The notes under the pieces are model-generated. The model made no database searches, was not told the origin of the DNA, and saw nothing but the letters and a program-made list of their open reading frames with translations. Both the position numbers and the translations under genes were made by a program. Source: Symbiodinium natans (Eukaryota > Sar > Dinophyceae > Suessiales > Symbiodiniaceae). Taken from it: DNA of 60,000 nt. The DNA is taken from positions 126,001-186,000 of the forward strand of contig CAJNDS010000024.1 of assembly GCA_905221605.1 (NCBI GenBank), given 5' to 3'. Each line of letters opens with the position of its first letter. Positions within the stretch are counted from its first letter, which is position 1. Positions 1-12,360 of the stretch are shown in pieces.

Positions 1-1280
1 CAGAGCAACTCAGAGTACCTGCGTCCACCGAACCAGCCATTTTTTGTGCACGAAGTGTGCAATGCCGGTGACGCCACTCTGACCCGGTTCGGTCTTCTGG
101 AGTCTCAATCGGGGGTTGCGACATGGCTAAGGTCAGGCCGTAGAGGAGCTCTGTTGCCAGGCTGTACTACTACACAGGCTGGGACCAGTGCCAGCTGCAC
201 GGCCCTCCTGGCAAGACTTGACTACGAGCACAGGGGGCGCCTCCTCGCAGTCCGTGAAGCGTCCATTGAAAGAGAGAAAAGTGTCAGATACCAGGTTGCT
301 AGACTCGAAATAGCACACAGCCATACTGACTCAATCGTGCCTAATGAAAGCTCGGAGCCTCGAACCTTGAGTTAATTCATCACGTATGTGCCTCATGATA
401 TCAGCAGACCTTGTCGGGCAGCAGCAGTGCAAATTTCAGAACAGCCAGAATTTTTCTGGGCGTTTTGTTTTCGCATCTTCGGGCGAGCCCGCAAATATGG
501 CCTTCTTGTGTTTCGTCCGGGAAATCTCCACAGGGGTGGGTGGATACTGATGCTTTGCGCGTGCGTGCGCATGTGTTTCTGCGCAGCTTCCACCGGGGAG
601 TGCCTCAAGTGGGAAACAAGCAACACGTGAATCCTATGGGCCACGGAATTCCCACGTATCACTGCCAACACTCACAGACAGTGGAGGACGAAGGTTTTGG
701 TAAGAGATTTGTGTGCATCCCCCAGCATGTTTGCAAGCCTTCGTGAGATGGAGACAGGGTAGTATAGGGCCCTCGCCAACAATGGCCTGCGCACACTAAC
801 AGGATGTCTTCAACAATCCCTGCAGCTCGCGCAAGTGAAGTGCACAAGGCTGACACGCAGAAGCATACAACCGACGTTTTCAAAGCTGGTTCCATGCGCC
901 AACTGTCTCAGACTGTCTCACTCCAAGCGATAAGAGGCCAGAGACTGCATTGAAACACTTGTTCTGTGTCCGGTAATAACCGTGCGAAGCAACTGCTTCC
1001 TGTGAAAGTTCATTTGAGGGTAGGTGCTAGCTTCGAATTGTCGGGGACTTCTGCGCCAGGATGTCCCAAAGGAGAGTCCGCTTGGCGAGATATTCCGTTC
1101 AAGGCCCGCAGCGACACATGCGATTCAGATCTTGGGGTCTTAGTCGGTCTTAGGAAGCATGCGAGCTGGACTGTATCTTCTGAGAGCCAGGACGTGCCCG
1201 GCAAGACGGGAGTCAAGCAGTTGCAGGTCGAAGCTCCTCGGCATTGCCTCACTTCAGTTCAGCAAACTCTGGCAGTCCCT
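1..1280. other. No supported gene
   Basis: I see no recognisable protein family here. Short open frames exist on both strands, but none has family motifs or a convincing chain of splice borders. The stretch ends at a short telomere-type array. Confidence 0.5.
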
Positions 1281-1281
1281 G

Positions 1282-1310
1282 TTTAGGGTTTAGGGTTTAG
1301 GGCTTAGGGT
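1282..1310 (+). repeat. Short TTTAGGG array
   Basis: About four tandem TTTAGGG-type units, one of them changed to GGGCTTAGG. This is the plant/dinoflagellate-type telomere heptamer in an interstitial position. Confidence 0.85.
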
Positions 1311-1624
1311 TCCTTTTCTTTCCTTCGTCGAGATCAGCTGACACTCCTCTGCACCCTGCCTTTTTTGAGGCAGCGGGGTTAGAGTTTGTCGTCTGCGACA
1401 TGAAAAAGCAAAGCTGGGACAATCCGCCCGACTGGTACGGCAAGAAGAACTACCTGATCACTGAAACTCGTCGAGCTCGAGTAGAAGTTTCGGGTTTCGG
1501 CAACTTCGATGTTTCGCAGCGAAGAGAGGTCGCGTATTCCGTGTGTCTTGTCAGTTTGCAAGTCTCCGAGATTAGCGAACCCAAGGAACCTGGCGACTAC
1601 TCCTTGAGGCATGGTCACTTGAGG

Positions 1625-1890
1625 AGGACTGGAGTTCAGTGCGGAGATATCCAGCGGCTGTGCAGCAATTGCACAGCGGTCGCCGGAGGCTTCGCGATAG
1701 CAAGGTGCTGGTGGTGACAGACTTGGCCCAGACCCAAAGACAAGAGTGTATCGTGTCGTTCGGAAAGCCTTGCGCGAGATGTCCAGAGTCTTGAGGACCA
1801 TACGCTTGTTGGCCACGAGCGTGATCCGGAGAATAAGCTTCTGGAGGAGAACGCGAGAGGAGCGATGGATCTTCTTCAGAATTTGTAAGT
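1625..1890 (+). CDS. Possible exon(s), unrecognised
   Basis: Two overlapping stretches read like coding sequence. One frame contains a charged, leucine-rich segment with DSKVLVVTDLAQTQRQEC. Another, close to 1765-1890, reads RDVQSLEDHTLVGHERD followed by ENKLLEENARG and meets a canonical GTAAGT donor near 1886. I recognise no family, the frames do not join cleanly, and no partner exon is certain. Chance open frames remain possible. Confidence 0.25.
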
Positions 1891-1986
1891 CGCGGAGGAG
1901 TTCAAGACTCTGTGGCTTGGCGAATATGCCTTGAACGGTTCAGCTCTGGCCTCGGTTTGCGTCGCAACAGGTAGACAAAGCACCCA

Positions 1987-2001
1987 CAACACACACACAC
2001 A

Positions 2002-2087
<86 letters not shown>

Positions 2088-2422
2088 ACTACACACACAC
2101 ACACCCAAACACACACACCCAAACACACACACCCAAACACACACGCCCAAACACACACACACCACACACACACACACACCACNNNNNNNNNNNNNNNNNN
2201 NNNNNNNNNNNNNNNNNNNNNNNNNNNNNNNNNNNNNNNNNNNNNNNNNNNNNNNNNNNNNNNNNNNNNNNNNNNNNNNNNNCACGAACACGCGCACACA
2301 CGCACACGCGCACACGCGCACACGCACACACGCACACACGCACACACGCACACACCCACACACGCACACACACCCACACGCACACACCCACCCACACACC
2401 CACACGCACACACCCACCCACA

Positions 2423-2483
<61 letters not shown>

Positions 2484-2520
2484 ACACACACACACACACA
2501 CAGAGGGAGAGACACACACA
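1987..2520. repeat. (CA)n microsatellite with derived CACACG/CACACC variants
   Basis: A long CA dinucleotide tract decays into CCCAAACACA, CACACG and CACACC variants on both sides of an assembly gap at 2183-2282. Open frames across it (poly Thr-His or Val-Cys) are artefacts of the repeat. Confidence 0.95.
2183..2282. other. 100-base assembly gap (N)
   Basis: Exactly 100 N within the CA microsatellite. This is a scaffold-gap placeholder, so the true length of the repeat is unknown. Confidence 0.99.
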
Positions 2521-4114
2521 GTCACACATGGTCACCCACAGAACAACAGACAGGCAAGCAGAGACACGGTCACAGACGCAGAGACACGCACGGCAGCGTG
2601 CCCAAGAGCAACTTCGCGAAGAGCGAGAGAGAGGGTGTAGTGTTTGTATGTTGCCCCGCCTCGGCTGCCACACGAGCCGAAAAGCAGGTCAAAAAAAAGG
2701 ATCCGGCTGCCTCAGGGCCAGCCCACCTTCTTGGAATCAATGTACATATCACCATTTTTATCAACAAGATATACCAAAAAGTTCAGAAGCTCAATTATTT
2801 GAAACTACCAGTTATCTCCAATCAACGTACTGTACTTTTTTCGTAAGCGTCCGCCTGTTCTGAGAGTTCTTGTGCGGGCCGCTTTGTCTGGACCGCGCTT
2901 ATTCCATCAAGTGCACTGCAACACTATTTCTCTCGAAGCGACGTCAAGCTTGTACCATGCGCAGCATATCATTGCGACACGGTCCCAGCAACGTGCTGTT
3001 TGCGCTGCCTGGAAATCTCTGCAAAGTTGCGTTCTCAGGCCCTAGCTTACTCCACGGGTCGGAGCAAGAGCATGGTAGCTGCCTCGATTTTGCATGTGGT
3101 TATGTGGTTTTTGAAGTGCTCTTGGTCTCATACTCGGTACACAGAACATGAATGAAGAACGTTGTGGTGCAGGCTCTCGACGTGGCGCAAGAGCGCCAGC
3201 TGATACGACCTGACCTTCTGATCTGCGTGGTGCATAGCCGTCGTTGGCATCCCCACTCTCTCTCCCTCCCCCCCCTCCCCCCCCACTTCCCCTATATGTG
3301 TTAAGCTGCTCTCATCTCGCTGTTAGGTGGTGTCGGGACGGAGGTTTACACGGTTCCCTCCACCTTGCCCGTCCTGGGCTGGTGGGAGGCCGCGCTCCAA
3401 GTGGCCCCCCTTTTTAAAGTGCGCTGCAAGGAAGCTCCCTGCCAGGCGCGGGACAGCCTGAACCTGGTTCCTGAATGGAAGCTCGCCAGTCCTGTCTTGC
3501 CTGAGAGCATGACCAAACGTGGCCTCATGGTTTTGTGCCGTGCAGCACTTGGAGTCTCTCCTGACACTGAGTCTTTAAGTGGCAGGAGCAAGATGCTCAA
3601 CGGGTTTAATCGTGCGGAAGTGGAGGTGTCGCTGCTGGACGGCTTGTTGCCAAGCACAGCATGTCACGGACAGCAGCTCGGAAGGAGGTTTTGACTTCGC
3701 GGTTCCCAAAGTTCGAGCTGCGAGGCACGCCGGAGGTCGGCACCTTAAGCCATGGGATGCAACCGTCGTATCATGCATTCAAGGTGATAGCGGGTCCTAG
3801 CGCATTGCAGCGACTGCGTCGCCCATTGATCTCCAGTGTCTGCTTTGTCTGCTCAATGTCTGCCCAGAACGATCCATACCGCATACCGACCGCCTACCAG
3901 ATGGCAGGCTCCTCAAGCCTTCTAAGTGCGTCCGAGCTCTCTGCAAGATTCTGACCCCCATCTCAGTGACGAAAGTTTCCTCGGGGAGCTTGATTGCCAG
4001 CAGAGCTTGATAGCATTCTAATCAAGAAGACGCTCCGAGGACGAGGCTTTCGATGCCTCAAAGAAGCAGCTCCAGGACGAGCTAGGCTCCAGCTACCAGG
4101 CCCACCGTGATCTG

Positions 4115-4145
<31 letters not shown>

Positions 4146-5810
4146 TCGTTGTGTTAAGGCATTTCATGAAGCATGAGGGAGCCATGTTCGACACAAATGC
4201 ACGCCGTATTGTGCTGCTGCGGCAGTGACGTAGCGTTTTGCTACTAGTGCTGCGGAGGTGATTTCCTCGGGACACGGTGAGTGGAAGCTCATCGACATTT
4301 GTTCTGCCGAGGCGCAACACAAGTAGGGTCAGGATGGAGGGTAACATCGTGTTGGACAGGAAGGGCCATAACTCTACGCTACCAGTAGAACAGTAGCAGC
4401 TTGGTGGTTGCGGTTACTTGCCATGTCAGGCAGCGTTCCTTTCGCCCTTCCTTGAAGCTCCTCCTTGCCAGGCTGGAAAACTGAAAGCGATGCAGTTTGC
4501 CAGTTCGACGCTCAAGTTTGGTGTGGGAGCTCGGAGGGATTCGGCTGTGCCGTGCATGGGTGACTGTTCTTATTTTTTGACACGGCTTGCACAAATGGTG
4601 TAGCAATCTATGGAAATGTAGCAACATACAAAACTTAAGTGACATGTGAGGTAGCTGTAAGCATCTGAATCGATGATTTGATTTCAGCAGAAGCTCCACG
4701 TAGCACACGGCAGAGCCGCCGCGAGCGGATCGAACTTTTTGAAATATAGGTGTCGAGTGCACAATTATCATAACATGAGTGCGCTAATGGAAGAAAGAAA
4801 GATGCAAAAGAGTGAGTCGTTGAGGACCTTTCGTTCGCCCATGAAAGTGTGAGTATTGAGAGAACGGACAGACGAATTCACGGCAATATGAAAGGCCCGT
4901 ACGCTATTTTCTTCCTATCACCATTTGATCCTAGAACTGGGCCGTTTAGTATCAATATTGTCTTTCCAAAAAAAGCCCAAACAAATGATTGCCTGATACG
5001 AGTCGAGCGAGCGAGAGAACAAGCGAGCGTGCGAAGCGAGGGAGTCTTGGGAGGCTGGAACGTAGGAGTCAAGGGGAGCCACGCGAACGACCGAGCAAGA
5101 CATGCGCAGTCAGATCCCGCGGCTGTGAATTGCATCAGTGAGCATGAGTTCTATACGCTTTCGGGGTTTTTAGGGTTTCCGGCTATGAGCCGTAGATGCC
5201 ACTGAAAGCAAGTGCATGTGCAGTGTCTATCTGGGTCATACAGCGCCTAGCGGTTGTCTATTCTGACTGGCGTCACTGATGTTGCCGTGCTGCAGCAAGA
5301 ATGTTTAATGGACTCATTGACATCAAATGCGAGTCGGGTCCTGGTTTCTGCTATGCCCGCTGCGCTGAACTGCACTGTTGGACTTTGACATTTTCAAGCA
5401 AACGACTGCTGCAATGCCTGAGATACGTGCGCCATGATTCTTGGCGCGATGCGGCTTGAACAGGGCAGATTTCAGATGTTGACCCGTGTGAAGGAAGAGC
5501 CATTTAAGTTTAGCAGTTTGAGCTTGGTGTCTCCAACTGCACGAAAGACGATACACAGATGCATTCCTGTCGGAAGAAGCAAGCGAATAGATGAAGGCCC
5601 GCAGGACAACTCGACACAGAATCATGCTGTTAGATATGTCGTTTGAACAACGAGCAGGATTAGCAGCACCCGTCTGGGCGCCCTCGGGTAAAATGTTTTA
5701 TGGACACTGACAAGCTTTAATTTTAACGCTACGCGACCCGCCTCGGCCCGGCCCAGCGCATCTGCGTGAGCATGGTGATTCCGCAGCGCCCAAGTCGCTG
5801 GACCCCAAGC
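2521..5810. other. Mostly unexplained sequence, one possible coiled-coil exon
   Basis: No family is recognisable. Near 4030-4112 one + frame reads like a coiled-coil exon (RSEDEAFDASKKQLQDELGS) running into a GT-rich donor. It stands alone, so I do not call a gene. A pyrimidine/C-rich tract lies at 3258-3300. Confidence 0.4.
4117..4145. repeat. (GT)n microsatellite
   Basis: About 14 uninterrupted GT units. Confidence 0.95.
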
Positions 5811-5813
5811 AAT

Positions 5814-5945
5814 AAGGGTTGGGTTTAGGGTTTAGGGTTCCGGTTTATGGTTTGGGGTTTAGGGTTGAGGGTTAGTGAAGGGTTGAGGGCTTGGGGCTCA
5901 AGGTTCACGGTTTGGAAAGTTTGGGGTTTAGGGTTTAGGGTTAAA
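5814..5945 (+). repeat. Degenerate TTTAGGG array
   Basis: A decayed run of TTTAGGG with TTGAGGG, TTTGGGG and TTTATGG variants, followed by a G-rich tract (about 5950-6012). It looks like an old interstitial telomere-type array. Confidence 0.8.
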
Positions 5946-6012
5946 TAGGAGGGGGCAGGGGCAGAAGTAGGGGGGCGGGGGGGTGGGTGGGGGGGGGGTT
6001 GGGGGGGGGGGA

Positions 6013-9000
6013 AAACGCGGATGTTTGCATCCGCTCCCTATACCCGGACCCGCAATCCCCCCTGGTCCGGGCACGTCGGCCGCGGCTGGATACAGTTCGA
6101 CTACGGGGGGTACTCATCCCGGACCAAGAAAAGGGGCCTTCGACCCGAGGCCTCGGCAGATAATTGTCTCACACAATCACCTGCCCCTGTCCGGACCCAA
6201 TCCTGCAGTCAAGTGTGCAACATGCGCCGAAACAGGAAACTGCCAATTTTCAGCTGTTCCTGTGCCATAATTAGCTTTTCAGCACAGGATTCAGTTTCGG
6301 AAGTTTCGGGCCAGTCCAGTGTGCACCAGCGGGGGGAAGGTCTGGGGTCAAGACTCTGCACCTCATACGTGTCAAATGGAAGCCCAGAAAGCGTTCGTGG
6401 CCCCACTAAGAAGCGGCAAGCACGCTGGGATGCGGAGACAGTGTGCCCGGCCAGTTCTACGTGCACCTGGGCACTTGGGAGAACGGGAACAGTCCACCTG
6501 GCAGGTGGCAACGATGAGCTCATGTTTAGGAATGCTGGTGGACGCGGGGTCTGGACCCGGGCTTTCTAAAGTCTTCACTGAAGAGTATCTAGGTTGTGAT
6601 AAGTTGTGCATGCCTGACGCAACCGCAGGTAATGGTTGCGAATTCTCTGCCAGAGTTGGTGGAGGCTCGGTCCAGGGACAATCGGATATCAAGAACGTCA
6701 GCTCCATCTCAGAGTGCCAGGCCATGACCGCATCCGCAGACCCACCCACGAAAGAGCTGCAAAAAGGAGCTGAGTCACCTGGCAGCAACCTACAGCAAAG
6801 AACTCTTGTACAGGCCTCTTAAGCGCTTTTCAGTTTCTCTTCGGGCTGCCAGGTTTAAGACCTGCCACGGGAGCACCATGCTTTTTGCTGGTAGAGAGGC
6901 TTGGCAACCCTGTCACACCGAGTCACACCGACATGGCTGTGTGCTGGCCGTGTGCAGGTCGCTGGCGGGATCGTTGAAGCTCTCCAACACTTCTTTCCAT
7001 GATGCTGCTGCGCACTTGCGCAGAGCAGAGTCAGATGTGATGTGAGGGTCCGACTCAAGCTTGAGACCCAGATAGGTTACATAGCTAAATAAGATATTTC
7101 GCGGGGACATCGTGACATCGCGCCTGTGCAGTCACTCAAAAAAAGTGGAGACTGAATAGCCCTTAGATTTCTGGTGCCGTCACCTTTGCGAGAGAAGCGC
7201 CCTTCTTCAGCAGGTGCCACAGAAAGCGGGAGCCCCAGAGTCTGATCCAAGCAGTCCGAGCTTCTTGAACATGTTGAATCTTGTGCCTTTCATCTTAGCA
7301 GCTCTTTTTTTCTGCAGTTTGGCATGCAGGCATGGCAGCCAGCCGGTCCGTGCCCCGTGAGTGGAGGTGCAGGTGTCGACTGAAACGAGTCTCGACACCT
7401 CAGGAAGAAGGGGCGAAGAGGAAATGGGTCAGGCACCGCCTCTAAGTCCCCTTCCCCACCCCCCCACCCGGAGTGTCAGGATCACCGTAGGCACAATGTT
7501 GCCCCTGGATTTCTGCAGGTGGCAAAGGTGGCTTCAAGGCTCGACCTGGGTTCAGCAAAAGCTCAGGGGTTGAACTTGGTGCTGAATTGGGCCAAGTTTT
7601 TGCTTGAGTTGACTGTATTCTCGCGGTGCCTGCCCTGCGTCGCACAGGGTGGATCAGTTGGCTGAGCGCTGAGTGCTCATCTGCTACTCACTGCTCTTGA
7701 TTTGCACTTGTCACCATTTGCCAATTCATTACTCTTCCAGCCTGTCCAGACACGGGCAGAGGGTAGAGCAGTCCTTGACGGCTGAGATTTCAAAGGAGCC
7801 TTGTAAAACAGCATCACAGCCTACTTGAACCTGGTAAATGCCTCCTAGAGGACTTTGTAACCAAGCGCGTCGGTCAGGCTCACAGTGGCTCAGATGGCGT
7901 TGAGGTCTCCTTACATCTCTTTACACTTTGAACAAGTGGGATGCTGCTGAGCCACCGAAGCCTTGCCTTCAACCTGCTACAGGAGCAGTTGAGGTACATT
8001 AGATATCCAATAGAGCTGTGACGCGGGCCACGCTGCTGTGCTTTCGCAGACTTTCGCACGCAGAGTACAGGGCAGTGACATAAGGGTCCATGGCACGGTG
8101 CTTGTCTTCACAAACGCTGAGCCTGGCCATCTGCACACACGCGGGCACGATGCCGCGTCACAGCGCCACACATCAGGGGGGTACCTGTGCATGTCACCAT
8201 TTTGACTCTTGACCCTAAAGCGGCACTTCGAGTTTGAGAAGCTTGACATGCACTGGCGCCGCTCCGTACGTAGGCACGCCATGTTTCAACGAACTGTAGG
8301 AAACATGGCACTTCTGGTCTATTTGACACTGTGGCTTGCAAGGTGTGTGCTTGAGAGGATACTCAAGGAGCTTGCTGTAACACCCATAGACTCTGTACAC
8401 GCGGACCCATGATCCCACCTTTGCGTAGCAACTCATCTTCTTGTGGAATGCAAGTGGCATGCGGGAAGCGTTCTTCGGCGTCAGCTGGACGCCTGGAAGC
8501 CCACCTTGCAACCGCGCGGGTCTCCAAACCGGACCTGCTGCAGAGTACCCATTCCATGGTTCAATTCTTAGAGGTTTGCAGGAGTGTGCTCGGCAACGCA
8601 CACTGCAAGTCTGAAGTCCTGACTTGTTGCAAACCTCAGAGTGCACGCCGGGCAGGCGGTTTGAGATACGTCAGTGACGCCAAAGTCTGCATGCATAGGA
8701 TACAACCCTGAATAGTACCCTTCGATGTGTCTCAGCTCTCGCATCCGGTGAGCGAAAGCATTTGCGGCCTGCGGCCGGCAGCTTTCGCAGTCGCCAAGTT
8801 TCGGCACGGTCTGTGCAGGTCTCTGGCTGAGAAGCCTCTAGGGCTTTTGGCAGAGCCCTGGGTTCAGGTCGGGGCCTCGGGGATCTTTCGAGAAAACCTG
8901 AGATCAGCTTGTGGACTTGTGGACTTGCGGGCATCATGTCTTGACTCCAAGGCTTGCCTGGATTGAGCCATGAGAAGAGGGGCTCCACAAATTTTTGTCC

Positions 9001-9500
9001 CAGAGTCGCGCCGCCTGGATGCAAATCAATCTGCGATTTCAACTCCTGGAGCGCGGCTCGCTCAGCCACGAGCCATCACGGGCCTCCCAACCAAGCCGCC
9101 GAGTCGCGCTGACTCCACTAGCTGTCCGTAGCAAAAAGAACTGCTGTGGCCCAAGCAAGGCTGTCTTCAGTTGTGCTCTGTGCTCTGCATCCTGCCTGAG
9201 AAGAGGTACCCTTGGGACTCCTCGGCGCTAGGCGATGCTTGCTTGCTTCGGCACTGGGCCCAAAGCAGGCAAACAGATCATGGAATACTGAGAATACTGA
9301 AGATCAGTGCCTGTTGCCACACGGAGCTCAGCAAGGCACTCAGTGCTCAACCTCCCCGGCATGCTAGATAAGTTGAACTATCGCTGAGTGTGGGCCACTA
9401 CACACCGCAGCCCCTCCCCTTCAGAACCAGAACGTGCCAGAACTCTGTAGGCTAAAAGCAACCGCGGTCTCGCGGCCTCCTGGCCTAGTGGCCACTACCG
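6013..9500. other. No confident gene
   Basis: Several open frames on both strands (about 6319-6822 + and 8671-9069 -) lack family motifs and show no clear AG|G exon borders. One + stretch around 6755-6830 (KKELSHLAATYSKELLYRPL) is coiled-coil-like and could be an isolated exon. Nothing further is supported. Confidence 0.4.
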
Positions 9501-9509
9501 AACAAGCTC

Positions 9510-10391
9510 ATGGGTGCGACGGGTGCGCGACGTCATTTTCCTGCCATCCTTCCAAGCCTTGGAATCACCGGAGTGCTTGCAGCTGTGTACGCTTGGCGGC
9601 GGTACCAACGGTGCAAGGCAGTAGCATCGGAGCTTGCCGTGAAGGCAGATTGTCAGACGGAGCACAATCTTGCGATCGTGGAGCCCTTTAGATCCCTAGA
9701 TCTTCGTTGGTGTCTCTTGGATGTCCTGGCCCTGATCTTGAAGGATCTCGGGTTGGAAACGGCTTGCCGCTGCCGGCTTCTTTGCAAAGGCGCGCGAGAA
9801 GCCATTGGCCCAAAAGGAATGCGCCTTGCCGTCGAGGATGCAGACTGGTTGACAGCACAGTTGCAGGCTAGTGGGGTTGCGGTTAGCTTAGCTGCACTTG
9901 CTGCAACTGGCTCGACCAGATCTGCAGCATCAGAAGTTGCCAGAGCGGTGGCTTACTCTACCTTTGCAAACTCCGTCTTGTCTCTGTGGTCACCCGATGT
10001 GATGGGACGTCCACCACTGGTTGCTGCGGCTTGCTGCAGTCGACAGAATGGTTGGGGCAGTTCTTTATTGACAGCAATGCTAGATGCCCGTGCCCAGCCG
10101 GAGGCTTCCAGCCCCGATGGTTGGAACGCACTGATGTGGGCGTCTCAGCTTGGCAACGAAGAAGACTGCCAAGTGCTTCTTAAAGCCATGGCGAATCCAA
10201 ATGCCGTTTCTGCTGATGGCACCTCGCCTCTGCTTTGTGCCGTGCGCGCGGACCGCCAGCCGCTGGTCATCGTCAAGCTCCTCCTCTCCTACCGGGCCGA
10301 TCCCGCACTTGTTCCGATGCAGAGCCCCTTCGATGAGTACGTCGACATGGACGTTCGTCAAGCTCTTGCAAGCGCACCCCATCGCCGCTAG
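9510..10391 (+). CDS. Membrane-anchored F-box-like / ankyrin-repeat protein, single exon
   Basis: An intact 293-residue frame with no intron. Residues ~12-29 (FPAILPSLGITGVLAAVYAW) form one hydrophobic segment followed by an Arg/Lys cluster, which suggests an N-terminal signal anchor. Residues ~68-100 (DVLALILKDLGLETACRCRL) resemble an F-box helix pair; this is weak. Residues ~198-270 contain at least two ankyrin repeats with the usual pattern (DGWNALMWASQLGNEEDCQV, then DGTSPLLCAV and a helix ending in YRADPAL). Ankyrin repeats mediate protein-protein contacts; an F-box would imply a link to SCF ubiquitin ligases. The start is the first ATG of the frame. The lack of introns contrasts with most genes in the window and could reflect retroposition. 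The ankyrin call is firm and the F-box call tentative. Confidence 0.75.
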   Translation: MGATGARRHFPAILPSLGITGVLAAVYAWRRYQRCKAVASELAVKADCQTEHNLAIVEPFRSLDLRWCLLDVLALILKDLGLETACRCRLLCKGAREAIGPKGMRLAVEDADWLTAQLQASGVAVSLAALAATGSTRSAASEVARAVAYSTFANSVLSLWSPDVMGRPPLVAAACCSRQNGWGSSLLTAMLDARAQPEASSPDGWNALMWASQLGNEEDCQVLLKAMANPNAVSADGTSPLLCAVRADRQPLVIVKLLLSYRADPALVPMQSPFDEYVDMDVRQALASAPHRR

Positions 10392-10985
10392 TGACCGCTA
10401 GCGAAGCTGACATGCTGACATCAGCTCAGCTCGAATGGTCTAAAGACACCTGCCTGCACTCCTTTTCCATTCGTTGCCGGCAGGACGTCCTCAACACGAG
10501 AGGCTCAGGGCCAAGCCTCCTTCAGCTCAGCGCGGTTTCAAAAAGCAGGCGCTCTTGGCGTTCTTCGCGATGCTTGCATGGTCGCAGCATGTCGCAGCTT
10601 CGGTGGCGTGGCAATCTTTGCTCCAGTTAGCGTGCCGAGTGTCCAAATTGCCAAGCGGAAGTCTTTGTGGGCTTCTGCATGGTCCGGTCCCAATACTTCG
10701 CAGGAGCGTGAGCCCCTCGGTGTCAGCTTGAGGACGATGCACTTCTGTAGACATTCCCGAGGCAACAACCAAAAAAAAGGGCGCGGCGCAAACTCCGCCG
10801 AAGGACCAGGCTGGCATTATGGATAATGAGGATGGCTGTGATCCTCATGCCCTGCCCCTACCCCACGAAAGCTGGAGGCACAGAACACAGTGTGTTAAGC
10901 CCATCGGCAGTCCGAAGAGAGCACGTTGAAGAGAATTGGAGTCACAAGGAATGCCTCGGTTCAATCTTGAAGGCAAGTCGATGGG

Positions 10986-11615
10986 TTCCTGCTCACCCTG
11001 CCAAAGGTGTCAGATGCGGAGCTTCAGCGCATCGCAGCAGCCATTGAGGCACGTGGGCTCAAGGTGCTCATTGCAGAAGAAAGGCCAGAAGTTATGATAT
11101 GCTGATCTGCTCGCCTTGACTCGCCCCGCAGGAAGTTGCGCAGAACTTCCCACCCAACATTCGGAACACGGTGAGGCACGACACATCCGGACACATCCGG
11201 ACACATCGGGACACATCGGGACGCATGGGGATATCGTGAAGCGTGTGCGCTTTGTAACCGGCGCCTTGTAGCTGGCACGCTGCGGCGGAATTGTGTTTAA
11301 CCGTGATTTGGCTCGTAATTCGCGGGAGGCAGGCGGCCCCATATCTTGCCAAGGCATGGATCTATTTTCTGTGGCTCAGTAGCATTGAGGATCACCGTGT
11401 CATCCAAGTAGGGTCCCAAGTCAGAAGTCAAGTTCGATGTTCAGTTGGATGAGGACGGCTTTGCCATACATCATGAAGGCCATGAAAGAGATTCAGGCGC
11501 CACGGAGGCTTGAAGGGGGAGAGGCCCCGAAACACATCTGAATCTGGCGCAGAACCTGCTGGCTATGGTGCCTGAGAAGATGCTTTGGGCCATGCTGAGC
11601 CGGCTCCCCACTTGA
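10986..11615 (+). CDS. Fragment of an unrecognised multi-exon gene
   Basis: Coding-type exons: 10986-11087 (FLLTLPKVSDAELQRIAAAI, then ARGLKVLIAEERP), 11132-11170 (EVAQNFPPNIRNT), about 11421-11459 (SEVKFDVQLDEDG) and about 11532-11615 (LNLAQNLLAMVPEKMLWAML, stop at 11613). The first two join in frame over a 44-nt GA-AG intron (11088-11131) that has GAAGTT at both borders. No family is recognised. The next stretch is a telomere-type array, so this may be the truncated end of a gene or a decaying copy. Upstream exons were not found. Confidence 0.45.
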
Positions 11616-11761
11616 ATCCCCCAATATCCCGACTCCCTTATGACGAAGTCCCTTCGGCTTGAGGCTTCTTGGTGTGCTTCTTTGGTGGCATCTTTCCGGC
11701 TACGATCGCAGCTGCAGAGGCCATGGGAAGTTCCCGCATCCAACAACACCCACAAAAAGGG

Positions 11762-11855
11762 GGGGTTTAGGGTTTAGGGTTTAGGGTTTAGGGCCAGTTT
11801 AGGGTTTAGGGTTTAGGGTTTAGGCTTTCGGGTTTAGGGTTTAGGGTTTAGGGCG
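11762..11855 (+). repeat. TTTAGGG array
   Basis: About ten TTTAGGG heptamers, broken by two short variants. This array opens a 2.6-kb cluster of such arrays in both orientations. Confidence 0.9.
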
Positions 11856-12063
11856 GAGGGGGGGCGGGGAACTCCTCGGCTGGGACTCGCGAGTTGGGTG
11901 GCAGGCACCAGGCCTGAATAATGAATATACGGTTGAGGACGTCATGACTTCCGTATGCGGGGTTGAGGGTTTGACTGGACTTCAGTTAGTTATTTGGGGT
12001 TGCAAAAATCGAAATTCCCCATGAAAAAAAAGGCTCCCACGGTGGCCCCTTCGTTTATCTTAC

Positions 12064-12233
12064 GTCCCTAAACCCTAGACCCTAAACCCTAAGCCCTAAA
12101 CCCTGAACCCTGAACCCTAAACCTAAACCCTAAACCCTAAACCCTAAACCCTAAATCGAGTGGTTCGTCCAGCTATGCGGGTGCCAAAACCCTCAACCCT
12201 AAACCCTCAACCCTCAACCCTAAACCGTAAACC

Positions 12234-12307
<74 letters not shown>

Positions 12308-12332
12308 ACCCTTAACCCTAAACCCTAAACCT
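12064..12332 (-). repeat. CCCTAAA array with a CCCTCAA-variant block
   Basis: A first block (12064-12155) is mainly CCCTAAA. A second block (about 12186-12331) is dominated by a homogenised CCCTCAA variant repeated more than fifteen times. The orientation is opposite to the array at 11762. Confidence 0.9.
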
Positions 12333-12360
12333 CTCTACCATTATCACCCTAGATGTTAAA

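Noticed and set aside
1876-2673. Long open frames of Thr-His or Val-Cys across the CA repeat and gap
   Set aside because: They are produced by the dinucleotide repeat and run through N bases.
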